From: Bacillota bacterium
GTDB lineage: Bacteria; Bacillota; SHA-98; UBA4971
Assembly (NCBI GenBank): GCA_012516125.1
Contig: JAAYXB010000008.1
Coordinates: 1-41,219 of the forward strand
DNA: 41,219 bases
Direction: 5' to 3'
Part shown: one piece after another, positions 16,455 to 24,037 of the stretch
Numbering within the stretch: the first letter of the stretch is position 1
How the letters are laid out: the number at the start of each line of letters is the position of its first letter
Translations under genes and position numbers: made by a program
Notes under the pieces: generated by a model
Told to the model about the DNA's origin: nothing
Database searches by the model: none
Seen by the model: only the letters and a program-made list of their open reading frames with translations

Positions 16455-17816
16455 GTGGCGAAACCGAGGACGAAATACGTGTGCCACGAGTGCGGGTACG
16501 AGGCCCCTAGGTGGCTCGGGAAATGCCCGGGATGCGGGGCGTGGGGGTCCCTCACCGAGGAGGTCGCGACAAGACCGGCGGCCGCTTCGTCAGGAGGCGG
16601 GCTTGCCGCAAGCTCACCCGTGCCCATCACAGAGATCGAGTCCACATCAGAATACCGGTTCTCCAGCGGCTCCCTCGAGCTTGACAGGGTCCTCGGCGGC
16701 GGGATAGTGCCGGGTTCCGTGGTCCTGCTGGGCGGCGACCCGGGCATAGGCAAGTCCACCTTGCTCTTGCAGGTCTCAAACGCTGTGAGCGCCAGCTTCC
16801 CTGTGCTTTACGTGTCTGGCGAGGAGTCCGCAAGGCAGATAAAGCTCCGGGCGGAGAGGCTCCAGGTGCGCTCGCCGGGGCTTCTCGTCGTCGCTGAAGT
16901 AGACATGGAGAGGATAGAGCAGCACATCGACGACGTCCGTCCCGGCCTCGTGGTGGTGGATTCGATACAGACTGTGTACACCCGGGAGCTTGAGTCGGCG
17001 CCCGGGAGCGTGTCCCAGGTCAGAGAGTGCGCCGGGCGCCTCCTCAGGAAGGCGAAGGAGGCGCAGGTACCCATCTTCCTCGTTGGCCATGTCACCAAGA
17101 CAGGGGTGCTTGCGGGCCCCCGAGTGCTGGAGCACGTGGTTGATACTGTCCTGTACTTTGAGGGCGAGCGCCACCACAGCTTCAGGATCCTCAGAGCGGT
17201 GAAGAACAGGTTCGGCTCGACCAACGAGATTGGCGTGTTTGAGATGAGCGATTCGGGGCTCGTGGAGGTGAAGAACCCGTCAGAGCTCTTCCTCTCCGGC
17301 CGGGTGCGCGAGGTGAGCGGCCTTTGCGTCACGGCGAGCATGGAGGGGTCGAGGCCGATCCTTGCGGAAATCGAAGCTCTGGTGTGCTCCGCGCCGTTTG
17401 GAACCCCGAGGCGCACCACCACGGGAGTGGACGTAAGTCGCGTCGCCATCATCCTGGCAGTCCTCGAGAAGCGCGCCGGCCTTCTTCTTTCCTCGCACGA
17501 TGTTTACGTAAGCGTGGCGGGCGGGGCGAGGCTCGACGAGCGCGCCAGCGATCTCGCCATCGCGTGTGCCATTGCGTCCAGTTTTAAGAATGCCATCTGC
17601 GACCCGAAGACAGTGATCATCGGAGAGGTAGGGCTTTCAGGCGAGGTCCGCGCGGCAAGCCGCGTGGATGCGCGCGTGGCCGAGGCGGCGAAGCTGGGCT
17701 TCGAGCGCTGCATAGTGCCGCTTGCCAACGCCAGGGCTGCGAAGGGCCACGACAGCTTGCGCGTGGAGGGAGTTGCCACGGTCGGCGAGGCTCTGGAGAT
17801 CACGCTGGAGGGATAG
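16455..17816 (+). CDS. radA: DNA repair protein RadA
   Basis: RadA (Sms) is a RecA-like ATPase that promotes branch migration in recombinational repair. The roughly 453-residue protein has an N-terminal C4 zinc finger (CHECG..CPGCG), the RecA core with Walker A GGDPGIGKST, the RadA-specific KNRFG motif (AVKNRFGSTNEIG), and a C-terminal Lon-protease-like domain. All features of a functional RadA are seen. The GTG at 16455 gives the family-typical start MAKPRTKYVC behind GAGAAAGGG; the GTG at 16446 is an alternative. It is followed by disA with only 4 bp between, the standard Bacillota pairing. Confidence 0.96.
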   Translation: MAKPRTKYVCHECGYEAPRWLGKCPGCGAWGSLTEEVATRPAAASSGGGLAASSPVPITEIESTSEYRFSSGSLELDRVLGGGIVPGSVVLLGGDPGIGKSTLLLQVSNAVSASFPVLYVSGEESARQIKLRAERLQVRSPGLLVVAEVDMERIEQHIDDVRPGLVVVDSIQTVYTRELESAPGSVSQVRECAGRLLRKAKEAQVPIFLVGHVTKTGVLAGPRVLEHVVDTVLYFEGERHHSFRILRAVKNRFGSTNEIGVFEMSDSGLVEVKNPSELFLSGRVREVSGLCVTASMEGSRPILAEIEALVCSAPFGTPRRTTTGVDVSRVAIILAVLEKRAGLLLSSHDVYVSVAGGARLDERASDLAIACAIASSFKNAICDPKTVIIGEVGLSGEVRAASRVDARVAEAAKLGFERCIVPLANARAAKGHDSLRVEGVATVGEALEITLEG

Positions 17817-17820
17817 CCTG

Positions 17821-18915
17821 GTGCCTGTGACAGACGGAAAGCTTTCGGAAGACACGCTCCTCAGGATGCTCAGGACGGTCGCGCCTGGCACCGTCCTGCG
17901 CGAGGGGCTGGATAGCATAATCAGCGCAAGGACGGGCGCCCTCATAGTGGTAGGCGACTCTTCCGAGGTCATGGCCCTCGTGGACGGGGGGTTTCGCCTC
18001 GACTGCGAGCTTACGCCTGCGCGCCTGTATGAACTATCGAAGATGGACGGCGCAATCCTCCTGAGCGGGGACGCACGCAGGATCCTGATCGCCAACGCCC
18101 TGCTCGTCCCGGACCCCGCCATCCCGTCCGGCGAGACCGGCACGCGGCACAAGACCGCCGACAGGGTCGCGAAACAAACGGGAGAGCTCGTCATCGCCAT
18201 CTCGCAGAAGAGGAACGTCATCACGCTTTACAAGGGTGGCATCAGGTATGTGATTCCGGAGATCAGCGTGACCCTGGCCCGCGCCAACCAGGCGCTCCAG
18301 ACGCTCGAGAAATACCGCAGCGTGCGAGATCAGACCATGGCGAGCCTGAGCGTGCTGGAGTTCGAGAACATGGTGACCCTCGCAGATGTCGCAGTGGCTG
18401 TGCTCCGCACGGTGATGGTACGCCGCGTCGCGAGGGAGATCGAGAAGTACATCTGTGAGCTTGGAAGCGAGGGTCGTCTCGTCCGGATGCAGCTCGCGGA
18501 GCTTGTGGCGAACATCGAGGACGAGGGCGATTTGCTCATAGAGGACTACATCGCGAAGCCGGACGCACGCTCCATCGATGCCGCAAGACGTGAGCTTTAC
18601 ACAGCACCCCAGGACGAGATCCTCGACCCTGGTGCCGTCGCGAGGGTCCTCGGATACTCCGCAGGCGCAGCGGTCCTCGACAGCCCGGTCTCGCCCCGGG
18701 GCTACCGGACTCTCGCCAGGATCGGAAGGCTTCCAAAGTCAGTCTCGGAGAACCTGGTGGCCAGGTTCAAAAGCCTCCAGGGCATACTCGAGGCATCCAC
18801 TGACGACCTCGACCAGGTGGATGGGATCGGGGCGGCCCGGGCGCACGCGATAAAGCACGGCCTGCAGCGCTTGCGCGACCAGGCGCTTCCAGAAGATTTG
18901 CGGCGAGGAAGCTAA
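17821..18915 (+). CDS. disA: DNA-integrity scanning diadenylate cyclase
   Basis: DisA makes c-di-AMP while scanning DNA and stops when it meets branched structures. The 364-residue protein has the diadenylate cyclase domain (about 1-150), a helical linker, and a C-terminal HhH DNA-binding region (about 300-360, GILEASTDDLDQVDGIGAARAHAIKHGL). The DGA motif is intact at 76-78 (MDGAILLS). The second catalytic motif, normally RHR, reads R109-H110-K111 (GTRHKTADRVAKQTG). This conservative change might alter activity. The GTG at 17821 follows the radA stop by 4 bp, so translation is likely coupled. The gene ends before an interspersed repeat. Confidence 0.95.
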   Translation: MPVTDGKLSEDTLLRMLRTVAPGTVLREGLDSIISARTGALIVVGDSSEVMALVDGGFRLDCELTPARLYELSKMDGAILLSGDARRILIANALLVPDPAIPSGETGTRHKTADRVAKQTGELVIAISQKRNVITLYKGGIRYVIPEISVTLARANQALQTLEKYRSVRDQTMASLSVLEFENMVTLADVAVAVLRTVMVRRVAREIEKYICELGSEGRLVRMQLAELVANIEDEGDLLIEDYIAKPDARSIDAARRELYTAPQDEILDPGAVARVLGYSAGAAVLDSPVSPRGYRTLARIGRLPKSVSENLVARFKSLQGILEASTDDLDQVDGIGAARAHAIKHGLQRLRDQALPEDLRRGS

Positions 18916-18955
18916 AGTCCGTTTCACCGGCCGTTGCAACGGGTCACTCTCGGAT

Positions 18956-19083
18956 CACTGGGTGAGAATGCAGAAATGCTCTCGACCGTTGGGAGAGGGT
19001 TGCCGGTGACTCAAACAGAGAGTGCAACAGCGGCAACCCGGCAACTACTGGCAAAGGGATAGGAACTAACGCACTGTCACTAG
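18956..19083 (+). repeat. Shorter interspersed repeat copy, type B end
   Basis: From CACTGGGTGAGAATGCAGAAA through GAGAGGGTTGCCGGTG, ACTCAAACAGAGAGTGCAAC, CGGCAACCCGGCAACTACTG and CTAACGCACTGTCACTAG. It shares its right half with the copy at 4892-5089 and its short middle with 14420-14543. It lies between disA and a convergent small gene whose stop codon falls in a CTTAAGTGAGG motif. Confidence 0.75.
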
Positions 19084-19113
19084 GTGGGCGTGCTGCTGGC
19101 CATCTCTCGGAAC

Positions 19114-19509
19114 TTAAGTGAGGCTGAAGATCCCCAGGGTCGATAGTCTCCTGCGCTCTATCTCCATGATCTGTTCCATGTCGAGGTCCAGGAGGTCGCA
19201 CAGGGCTGCTATGTAGAACAGCGCCCTGCCAAACTCGCTCTCGACCACCTCACGGCACTCAGGGCACAGGGTGCCATCGAGGTGCGAAGCGGTGTACTTC
19301 TTGAGGTCGGCCAGGGAAGCATCTGGTGGGAATGTCTGGCGCGAGGCCGAGATCCTCACGCAGCCGCAACTTGTGACTGCCTTGATTATTGCGCGGTTGA
19401 CCCGCGCGGATGCCTCGTCGAACTTGGAAATGCAGTCGAGAATGCTCCTGTGCCTGATCAGGTATTCCGAGACTGCTTCCTGAAAAGACGGCACATCAAC
19501 GTGCTCCAC
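19114..19509 (-). CDS. Conserved Bacillota protein of unknown function (DUF1573-like label tentative)
   Basis: I recognise this as a small conserved protein found near disA/carD in related bacteria, possibly listed as DUF1573; the label is from memory. The 131-residue product has two CxC/CxxC-type cysteine sites (SCGC near the middle, CPEC after LDGTL). Its C-terminal helical stretch, REVVESEFGRALFYIAALCDLLDLDMEQI in outline, resembles MazG-like pyrophosphohydrolase helices, although the usual Asp after EFG is Arg. I would not assign enzyme activity. The GTG at 19509 (minus strand) follows GGCGAGGTG with good spacing; an in-frame TTG at 19542 lacks a ribosome-binding site. A consensus promoter lies directly upstream on the minus strand, divergent from carD. 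Confidence 0.78.
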   Translation of the reverse strand: MEHVDVPSFQEAVSEYLIRHRSILDCISKFDEASARVNRAIIKAVTSCGCVRISASRQTFPPDASLADLKKYTASHLDGTLCPECREVVESEFGRALFYIAALCDLLDLDMEQIMEIERRRLSTLGIFSLT

Positions 19510-19570
19510 GCGTGTCACCTCGCCTCGTAAAGTCTCATGCAAGGCGTCGCGGCCCGGCGGCCACGACTTA

Positions 19571-19600
19571 ATTATACCGACGCGTTTCGTGGGTTGTCAA
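19571..19600 (-). promoter_or_regulatory. Consensus promoter of the leftward small gene
   Basis: Read on the minus strand: TTGACA, 18 bp, TATAAT. Both hexamers match the vegetative consensus exactly. Transcription would start near 19563, about 55 nt ahead of the chosen start codon. Confidence 0.8.
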
Positions 19601-19631
19601 TGTTAGAGGAGGGTTGGAAAGGCGGGGTGCT

Positions 19632-19663
19632 CTAACAGCATGTGCCAGCACTGTTAGCACATG
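19632..19663. promoter_or_regulatory. Interleaved palindromes between divergent promoters
   Basis: CTAACAG (19632-19638) pairs with CTGTTAG (19651-19657), and CATGTGC (19639-19645) with GCACATG (19657-19663). The two overlapping inverted repeats sit between the leftward promoter and the carD promoter, directly upstream of the carD -35. A regulator binding site is likely; the regulator is unknown. Confidence 0.5.
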
Positions 19664-19671
19664 GCATTCAA

Positions 19672-19701
19672 TTGACACCCTGAAGGCGTCCGTGTTAGAA
19701 T
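19672..19701 (+). promoter_or_regulatory. Promoter of carD
   Basis: TTGACA (19672-19677), 18 bp, TAGAAT (19696-19701). This gives a 5' leader of about 190 nt before carD. The leader includes a GC-rich stretch rich in CCCGGGCC near 19849-19875 that could fold. Confidence 0.7.
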
Positions 19702-19899
19702 GAAAAAGTAAGAAGTGCTTATGATTCCGTTGTTGTCCTTTCTTGAGTCCCGCGCGGGCTTGCGGCAGGCGGCGTGCCTGGTGTGCATCATAGCAACACG
19801 CGGAAGACGGAAGCCGCCTTTCTTCTGAAAGGCCCGACGGGACGGATGCCCGGGCCGGGCTGGCCCGGGCCGGGGCGGCGACGTGTGATTGGGGGGAAC

Positions 19900-20382
19900 A
19901 TGGCCGTGTTCAATGTCGGCGACAAGGTGGTCTACCCAATGCACGGGGCTGGCGTCATCGAGGCCGTCGAAGAGAGGGAAGTCCTGGGCGAAAGACAGAA
20001 GTACTACATTCTCCGGATCCCGCTTGGTGATATGAGGGTCATGGTTCCGCTTAACAATGCGCGCGAGGTCGGCCTCCGGAGCGTGATAAGCGAGGAAGAC
20101 GTCAAGAAGGTGTACGAGATACTGGGCGGGGCGAAGACGAAGATGTCCTCCAACTGGAACCGCAGGTACCGCGCCAACCTTGAGAAGATAAAAAGCGGCG
20201 ACGTGTTCGCAGTGGCCGAGGTTGTGAGAAACCTTGCGTACCGTGACCGGGAGAAAGGCCTGTCCACCGGCGAGCGGCGCATGCTCGACAACGCAAAGCA
20301 GATCCTCATAAGTGAGCTGGTCGTCGCTCAGGAAGCTGAAGAGGCCGAGGTTCAGAAAGCCATCGAGGAAGTTCTGCAGTAG
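19900..20382 (+). CDS. carD: CarD-family transcription regulator
   Basis: CarD-type proteins bind RNA polymerase beta and stabilise open complexes at vegetative promoters. The 160-residue product has the N-terminal Tudor-like RNAP-interaction domain (about 1-60, FNVGDKVVYPMHGAGVIEAVEEREV) and a helical C-terminal DNA-contacting domain (WNRRYRANLEKIKSGDVFAVAEVVRNLAYRDREKGLSTGERRML). Length and motifs are typical. The ATG at 19900 follows GGGGGGAA. The divergent consensus promoters and palindromes upstream suggest control. It heads the carD-yacL-ispDF segment, but a hairpin after its stop may separate it from yacL. Confidence 0.95.
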   Translation: MAVFNVGDKVVYPMHGAGVIEAVEEREVLGERQKYYILRIPLGDMRVMVPLNNAREVGLRSVISEEDVKKVYEILGGAKTKMSSNWNRRYRANLEKIKSGDVFAVAEVVRNLAYRDREKGLSTGERRMLDNAKQILISELVVAQEAEEAEVQKAIEEVLQ

Positions 20383-20395
20383 CCAGGGGAGGCGT

Positions 20396-20419
20396 GCGGG
20401 GGAACCTGTCCCCACCCGC
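20396..20419 (+). terminator. Hairpin after carD
   Basis: GCGGGGG-N7-CCCC-a-CCCGC lies 14 bp after the carD stop. Only a short TTT follows (GCGCGTTTACA), so termination would be partial. Confidence 0.4.
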
Positions 20420-20595
20420 GCGCGTTTACAAGTTGAGACAGGTCAATTCGGAGTGAGGACGAGGCAGTCTCCGGCAAAGCCCAGGCGCGTCGTGGTTGCG
20501 ATGCCGGATGACTTGCGAGTGAGGTACGGATATCGATGGCGCGCAATTCCCATAATAACCCCGAAAACCAGCACGAGATGTCGCAAGACCGCTTG

Positions 20596-20618
20596 CGCCC
20601 CCGGAGCCCCAGGGGGCG
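20596..20618 (+). other. Hairpin in the carD-yacL gap
   Basis: CGCCCCC pairs with GGGGGCG across a 9-nt loop, 37 bp before the yacL start. It may act as an attenuator-like structure or be part of a translated leader in the longer reading of yacL. Otherwise I see no gene in 20383-20655. Confidence 0.35.
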
Positions 20619-20655
20619 ATCAACTGTTTCAAGCGGAATGGAGGTGAGAAACCTC

Positions 20656-21747
20656 GTGCTTGACAGGTTAATCCGCCTGATGCTCCTTGTCGGCGGATCG
20701 TTTCTTGGTATCCTTGTCTACAGGGTCATGGGGGGAGTGGCGCCTGCAGCCCTTGGAACCAGCAATGATACGGCAGTATTCGTTCTCATGGCGTCGGGGG
20801 GCGGGCTGGTCGGCCTCCTTGTTGCGCCCGTGGTCACCCAGGGGCTTCGTAGAGTCACCTCGAAGGTGGAATCGAACCTTCACAAGACCCCCACCCAGGA
20901 CCTTGTGGTCGGCGCGTTTGGCGCCATAGTCGGCCTTCTCATCGCCGTCCTGGTGACGCTGCCGTTTTCGCAGTTGCCATATATAGGGGTGTATCTTCCT
21001 ATAGGCTTCACGCTGTTCATGGGCTACCTCGGAATGCATGTCGCGGTGAAGAAGCGGGAAGACCTGCTTAACCTCTTCATGGCGGTCCCGCGCTCCGTTG
21101 AGCGGGCGGTGACCACCTCGCGGGAAAGATGCGTAAAGCACCAGGGCGCATCAAGTTGCAAGGTGCTCGACACGAGCGTCATCATCGACGGTCGGATCCT
21201 GGATATCTGCAAAAGCGGCTTCATAGAAGGGACTCTCATCGTCCCGACCTTTGTCCTGGAGGAGCTCCAGCGGATAGCGGACTCATCGGACCCGCTCAAG
21301 CGCAACAGGGGGCGCAGGGGGCTTGACGTCCTCAACAGCATGCAGAAGGAAGAGAACGTCCAGATCCAGATAGTTGACACGGATCCAGCCGATGGGCTCG
21401 ACGTTGACTCGAAGCTTTTGAGGCTCGCTGCGGACCTTGGTGCGAAGATCATCACCAACGACTTCAATCTCAACAAGGTCGCGGAGCTACGGGGTGTCAA
21501 GGTTCTGAACATCAACGAGCTTGCGAACGCCCTTAAGCCTGTGGTGCTGCCCGGAGAGGAGATGACCGTGCATGTCATTCGCGACGGGAAAGAAGTCGGC
21601 CAGGGTGTAGGGTACCTCGACGATGGTACCATGATCGTTGTTGACGGGGGCAGGCGCTACATCGGTGAGGAGGTTGGGGTCACGGTCACGAGCGTGCTCC
21701 AGACCGCCGCCGGCAGGATGATATTCGCGAAGCCGAAGACGATGTGA
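20656..21747 (+). CDS. yacL: YacL-type membrane PIN/TRAM-domain protein
   Basis: This 363-residue protein has four N-terminal transmembrane segments (about 8-125), a PIN nuclease domain (about 170-290) and a C-terminal TRAM domain (about 295-355). PIN acidic residues are visible in [30 protein letters not shown] and IITNDFNLN. The family is standard next to carD/disA and ispD in Bacillota; RNase activity is inferred from the fold. The GTG at 20656 lies 9 bp behind a perfect GGAGGTGA and gives [11 protein letters not shown], like other family members. An ATG at 20536 in the same frame would add 40 polar residues with no ribosome-binding site. Confidence 0.93.
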   Translation: MLDRLIRLMLLVGGSFLGILVYRVMGGVAPAALGTSNDTAVFVLMASGGGLVGLLVAPVVTQGLRRVTSKVESNLHKTPTQDLVVGAFGAIVGLLIAVLVTLPFSQLPYIGVYLPIGFTLFMGYLGMHVAVKKREDLLNLFMAVPRSVERAVTTSRERCVKHQGASSCKVLDTSVIIDGRILDICKSGFIEGTLIVPTFVLEELQRIADSSDPLKRNRGRRGLDVLNSMQKEENVQIQIVDTDPADGLDVDSKLLRLAADLGAKIITNDFNLNKVAELRGVKVLNINELANALKPVVLPGEEMTVHVIRDGKEVGQGVGYLDDGTMIVVDGGRRYIGEEVGVTVTSVLQTAAGRMIFAKPKTM

Positions 21748-21748
21748 G

Positions 21749-21780
21749 CTGGCAAGAGGATTCTCGCCACTCTCACTTAG
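21749..21780 (+). repeat. Right-end remnant of the interspersed repeat
   Basis: GGCAAGAGGATTCTCGCCAC is followed by TCTCACTTAG. Only the terminal part of the family remains, squeezed between the yacL stop and ispDF. Confidence 0.5.
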
Positions 21781-21801
21781 AGTGATGAGGGGTGTGGGTG
21801 C

Positions 21802-23064
21802 GTGACCGTGTGCGCGTTGATAGCCGCGGCAGGGGCCGGGCGCAGGATGAGAGCGGACGTCAACAAAGTGTTTCTGCCCCTCCGCGGTGAGCCGGTGTTG
21901 CGCCACACCCTTCGTGCGTTCGAGCTGTGTGACTGCGTCGATGACGTGATCGTCATTGTAGCGCCTGGTGAAGTGGAGTCGGCCCGGAGCCTCGTCGGCA
22001 CCTGGGGAGAGATCTCCAGGGTAAGAGGGGTCGTGGCGGGAGGCGCCACGCGACAGGAGTCGGTCCTGCGTGGACTTGGTCATCTCGATGCCGCGTGCGA
22101 GATCGTGGTCGTCCACGACGGCGCGCGGCCTTTGATTCGCCCCTGTACGATCTCGCGGGTTGTGGAGGCGGCGCGCACGTTTGGGGCGGCGGTCGTCGCA
22201 GTCCCGGTCAGGGATACGACGAAAGTGGTGCGCGATGGCGAGGTGGTGACGACACTGGATCGCGACACCCTGTGGGCCGCGGCGACCCCTCAGGCCTTTC
22301 GCAGGGAGATCATCGAGGATGCACACAGGGCGGGGGCGTGCGAGGGCGTTCAGGCGACGGACGACTCCACGCTGGTGGAGAGGACAGGCGTGAGAGTCAA
22401 AGTGGTCCAAGGGGAATACGCTAATATCAAGATCACCACGCCGGAGGATCTCGTCGTCGCTGAAGCGCTTCTTGGGGCTATGGACGAGAAGACCATGCAC
22501 GATCCGGTGCCCGCCGCGACGGAGCCGAGCCTGGGGCCTTTGGTGGGGCAGGCACCGGGGCACGCGGTGGGACCGGCGCCCCCGATCAGGGTGGGGCTGG
22601 GGTTTGACGTGCACAGGCTTATCCCTGGGAGGCCCCTTGTCCTGGGCGGGGTCGCGGTGCCCTTCGAACTGGGTCTCGATGGGCACTCTGACGCCGACGT
22701 CATCCTCCACGCCATTGCCGATGCGGTCCTGGGCGCGTGCGGGCTCGGCGACATCGGGCATCTCTTCCCGGACACCGACCCCGCGTTCGCCGGCATATCC
22801 AGCACGGTCATTCTTGAAAAGGTCCGGGACCTTGCAAGCGAGGCTGGCTTTGTGGTCAACAACGTGGACGCGATGCTCCTTGCTGAGCGTCCCAGGATAG
22901 CGGCGCACGTGAGCGCGATGCGGGCGACGGTGGCGCGCATCCTTCGCGTGGCGGTGGAGCAGGTGAGCATAAAAGCTACCACCATGGAGGGAATGGGGTT
23001 CGTCGGGCGCGGCGAGGGCATGGCCTGTTACGCCACGTGCAGCGTTCGGCATACGCGGAAGTAG
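21802..23064 (+). CDS. ispDF: Bifunctional IspD/IspF of the MEP isoprenoid pathway
   Basis: This 420-residue fusion carries two pathway enzymes. Residues about 1-230 are IspD (MEP cytidylyltransferase), with AAAGAGRRMRADVNKVFLPL at the nucleotide site, VVHDGARPL, and DDSTLVERTG near the C-terminus. A Pro/Ala-rich linker follows at about 232-262. Residues about 263-418 are IspF (MECDP synthase), with the metal ligands D269 and H271 in FDVHRL, the GHSDADVILHAIADAVLGA core, and a DIGHLFPDTD loop. Both halves look complete. The start is GTG at 21802 behind GATGAGGGG. IspE is not in the window. Many Bacillota keep ispD and ispF as separate adjacent genes here, so the fusion is a lineage feature. 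Confidence 0.95.
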   Translation: MTVCALIAAAGAGRRMRADVNKVFLPLRGEPVLRHTLRAFELCDCVDDVIVIVAPGEVESARSLVGTWGEISRVRGVVAGGATRQESVLRGLGHLDAACEIVVVHDGARPLIRPCTISRVVEAARTFGAAVVAVPVRDTTKVVRDGEVVTTLDRDTLWAAATPQAFRREIIEDAHRAGACEGVQATDDSTLVERTGVRVKVVQGEYANIKITTPEDLVVAEALLGAMDEKTMHDPVPAATEPSLGPLVGQAPGHAVGPAPPIRVGLGFDVHRLIPGRPLVLGGVAVPFELGLDGHSDADVILHAIADAVLGACGLGDIGHLFPDTDPAFAGISSTVILEKVRDLASEAGFVVNNVDAMLLAERPRIAAHVSAMRATVARILRVAVEQVSIKATTMEGMGFVGRGEGMACYATCSVRHTRK

Positions 23065-23116
23065 CCAAGGTCAGAGGGCAAAAATGCTCGCGAGGAACTA
23101 ATAGACCCTCACTTGG
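23065..23116 (+). repeat. Short repeat remnant before the CBS-HutP gene
   Basis: GAGGGCAAAAATGCTCGCGA retains part of the left end, and GAGGAACTAATAGACCCTCACTTGG retains the type B right end. The middle is gone. The remnant ends 32 bp ahead of the next start codon, so the terminus may contribute to that gene's leader. Confidence 0.55.
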
Positions 23117-23148
23117 ACACGAAACGAGCGACCCGGGAGGTAGAGCAG

Positions 23149-23919
23149 GTGACAGTAAGACGGATAATGAACGCGAATCCGGTGACGGTCGGGCCTGATA
23201 CGCCCGTCGGAGAACTTCGGAGGGTGATGCTGAACAGTGGCACCAGCTTCCTTCTCGTAACCGAGCCCGGCCAGGTGATTGGCATCATATCGGACAGAGA
23301 TCTCCTTACTCCGGCCCGGGAGGGGCTGGTTGCCCGCGACGTGATGGACACAAGGCTCATCAAGGTGTCGGATGAGTGCACCGTGTCGGAGGCGTGTTCC
23401 CTTCTAAGCGACTCGAACGCCCCGGCCCTGGTGGTCTTGGACAGCGAAGGCGAGCTTGCGGGGGTCGTGTCTCCGAGAGATATCGTCAAGGGAATGGCGG
23501 GGGACGAGGACGTTACCAGGATCTCAGTGGAGGCGGCGTCCATATACCTCGTGATGACCCGTAGCCGGGAGTACGAGAAATACTGGCTTGAGAAGGTGCG
23601 CGGATACGGGTACAGGGGGGCGATCACACAGGTCGGCGCGAGCGCTGACCGCCTTGCGGCGAAGCTGCGCGAGAGCATGATTGCGGCCGCCGTTGCGCTT
23701 GGCGTGATCTCGGAGGATGCGCGGGAGAAGATCGCAGTCTCTAACGCCGTCAGGGATGCTTACATCCAGCTATCCATGATCAACCCCGGGCTCGGCGGTG
23801 GGTTCAAGATGGCTGTCGTGCGCGGTGATGGGAGAGTCTCTGTGGCCATCTTCGGACGCTTCGGCCATGCCCTCGTGGATGGCCCCGAGCAGCTTGCCGT
23901 CGGCTACAGCGTGATATGA
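23149..23919 (+). CDS. CBS-pair / HutP-like domain fusion protein
   Basis: This 256-residue protein has two CBS domains (about 1-58 and 60-118) that typically bind adenine nucleotides, then a C-terminal domain (about 160-256) that resembles the antiterminator HutP. The end matches best: FKMAVVRGDGRVSVAIFGRFG, then HALVDGPEQLAVGYSVI, aligning with the HutP run around LRFAVLRG, IAVSLYGTIGAPIKG and HE..GVGINHI. The HutP metal ligands in HALYH are not conserved; the corresponding stretch reads NAVRDAYIQL. It could couple nucleotide sensing to RNA binding (inference). The GTG at 23149, behind GGGAGGTAG, is preferred over a TTG at 23113 inside a repeat remnant. No histidine-utilisation genes are nearby. 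Confidence 0.8.
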   Translation: MTVRRIMNANPVTVGPDTPVGELRRVMLNSGTSFLLVTEPGQVIGIISDRDLLTPAREGLVARDVMDTRLIKVSDECTVSEACSLLSDSNAPALVVLDSEGELAGVVSPRDIVKGMAGDEDVTRISVEAASIYLVMTRSREYEKYWLEKVRGYGYRGAITQVGASADRLAAKLRESMIAAAVALGVISEDAREKIAVSNAVRDAYIQLSMINPGLGGGFKMAVVRGDGRVSVAIFGRFGHALVDGPEQLAVGYSVI

Positions 23920-24037
23920 CATGACGCGGGACATGGCACATGGCGGCGTCGCGCAGCATTGTCGGCGCGGTTGACTGGTTGTGACCAGCCGGGCGGTCGT
24001 GCCTGGGCGGGGGCAGCGGAGCTGTGGAGGGGTGGCC

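Noticed and set aside
21487-23052. 521-codon minus-strand frame antisense to yacL/ispDF
   Set aside because: His/Arg/Pro-rich shadow of the IspDF gene without motifs.
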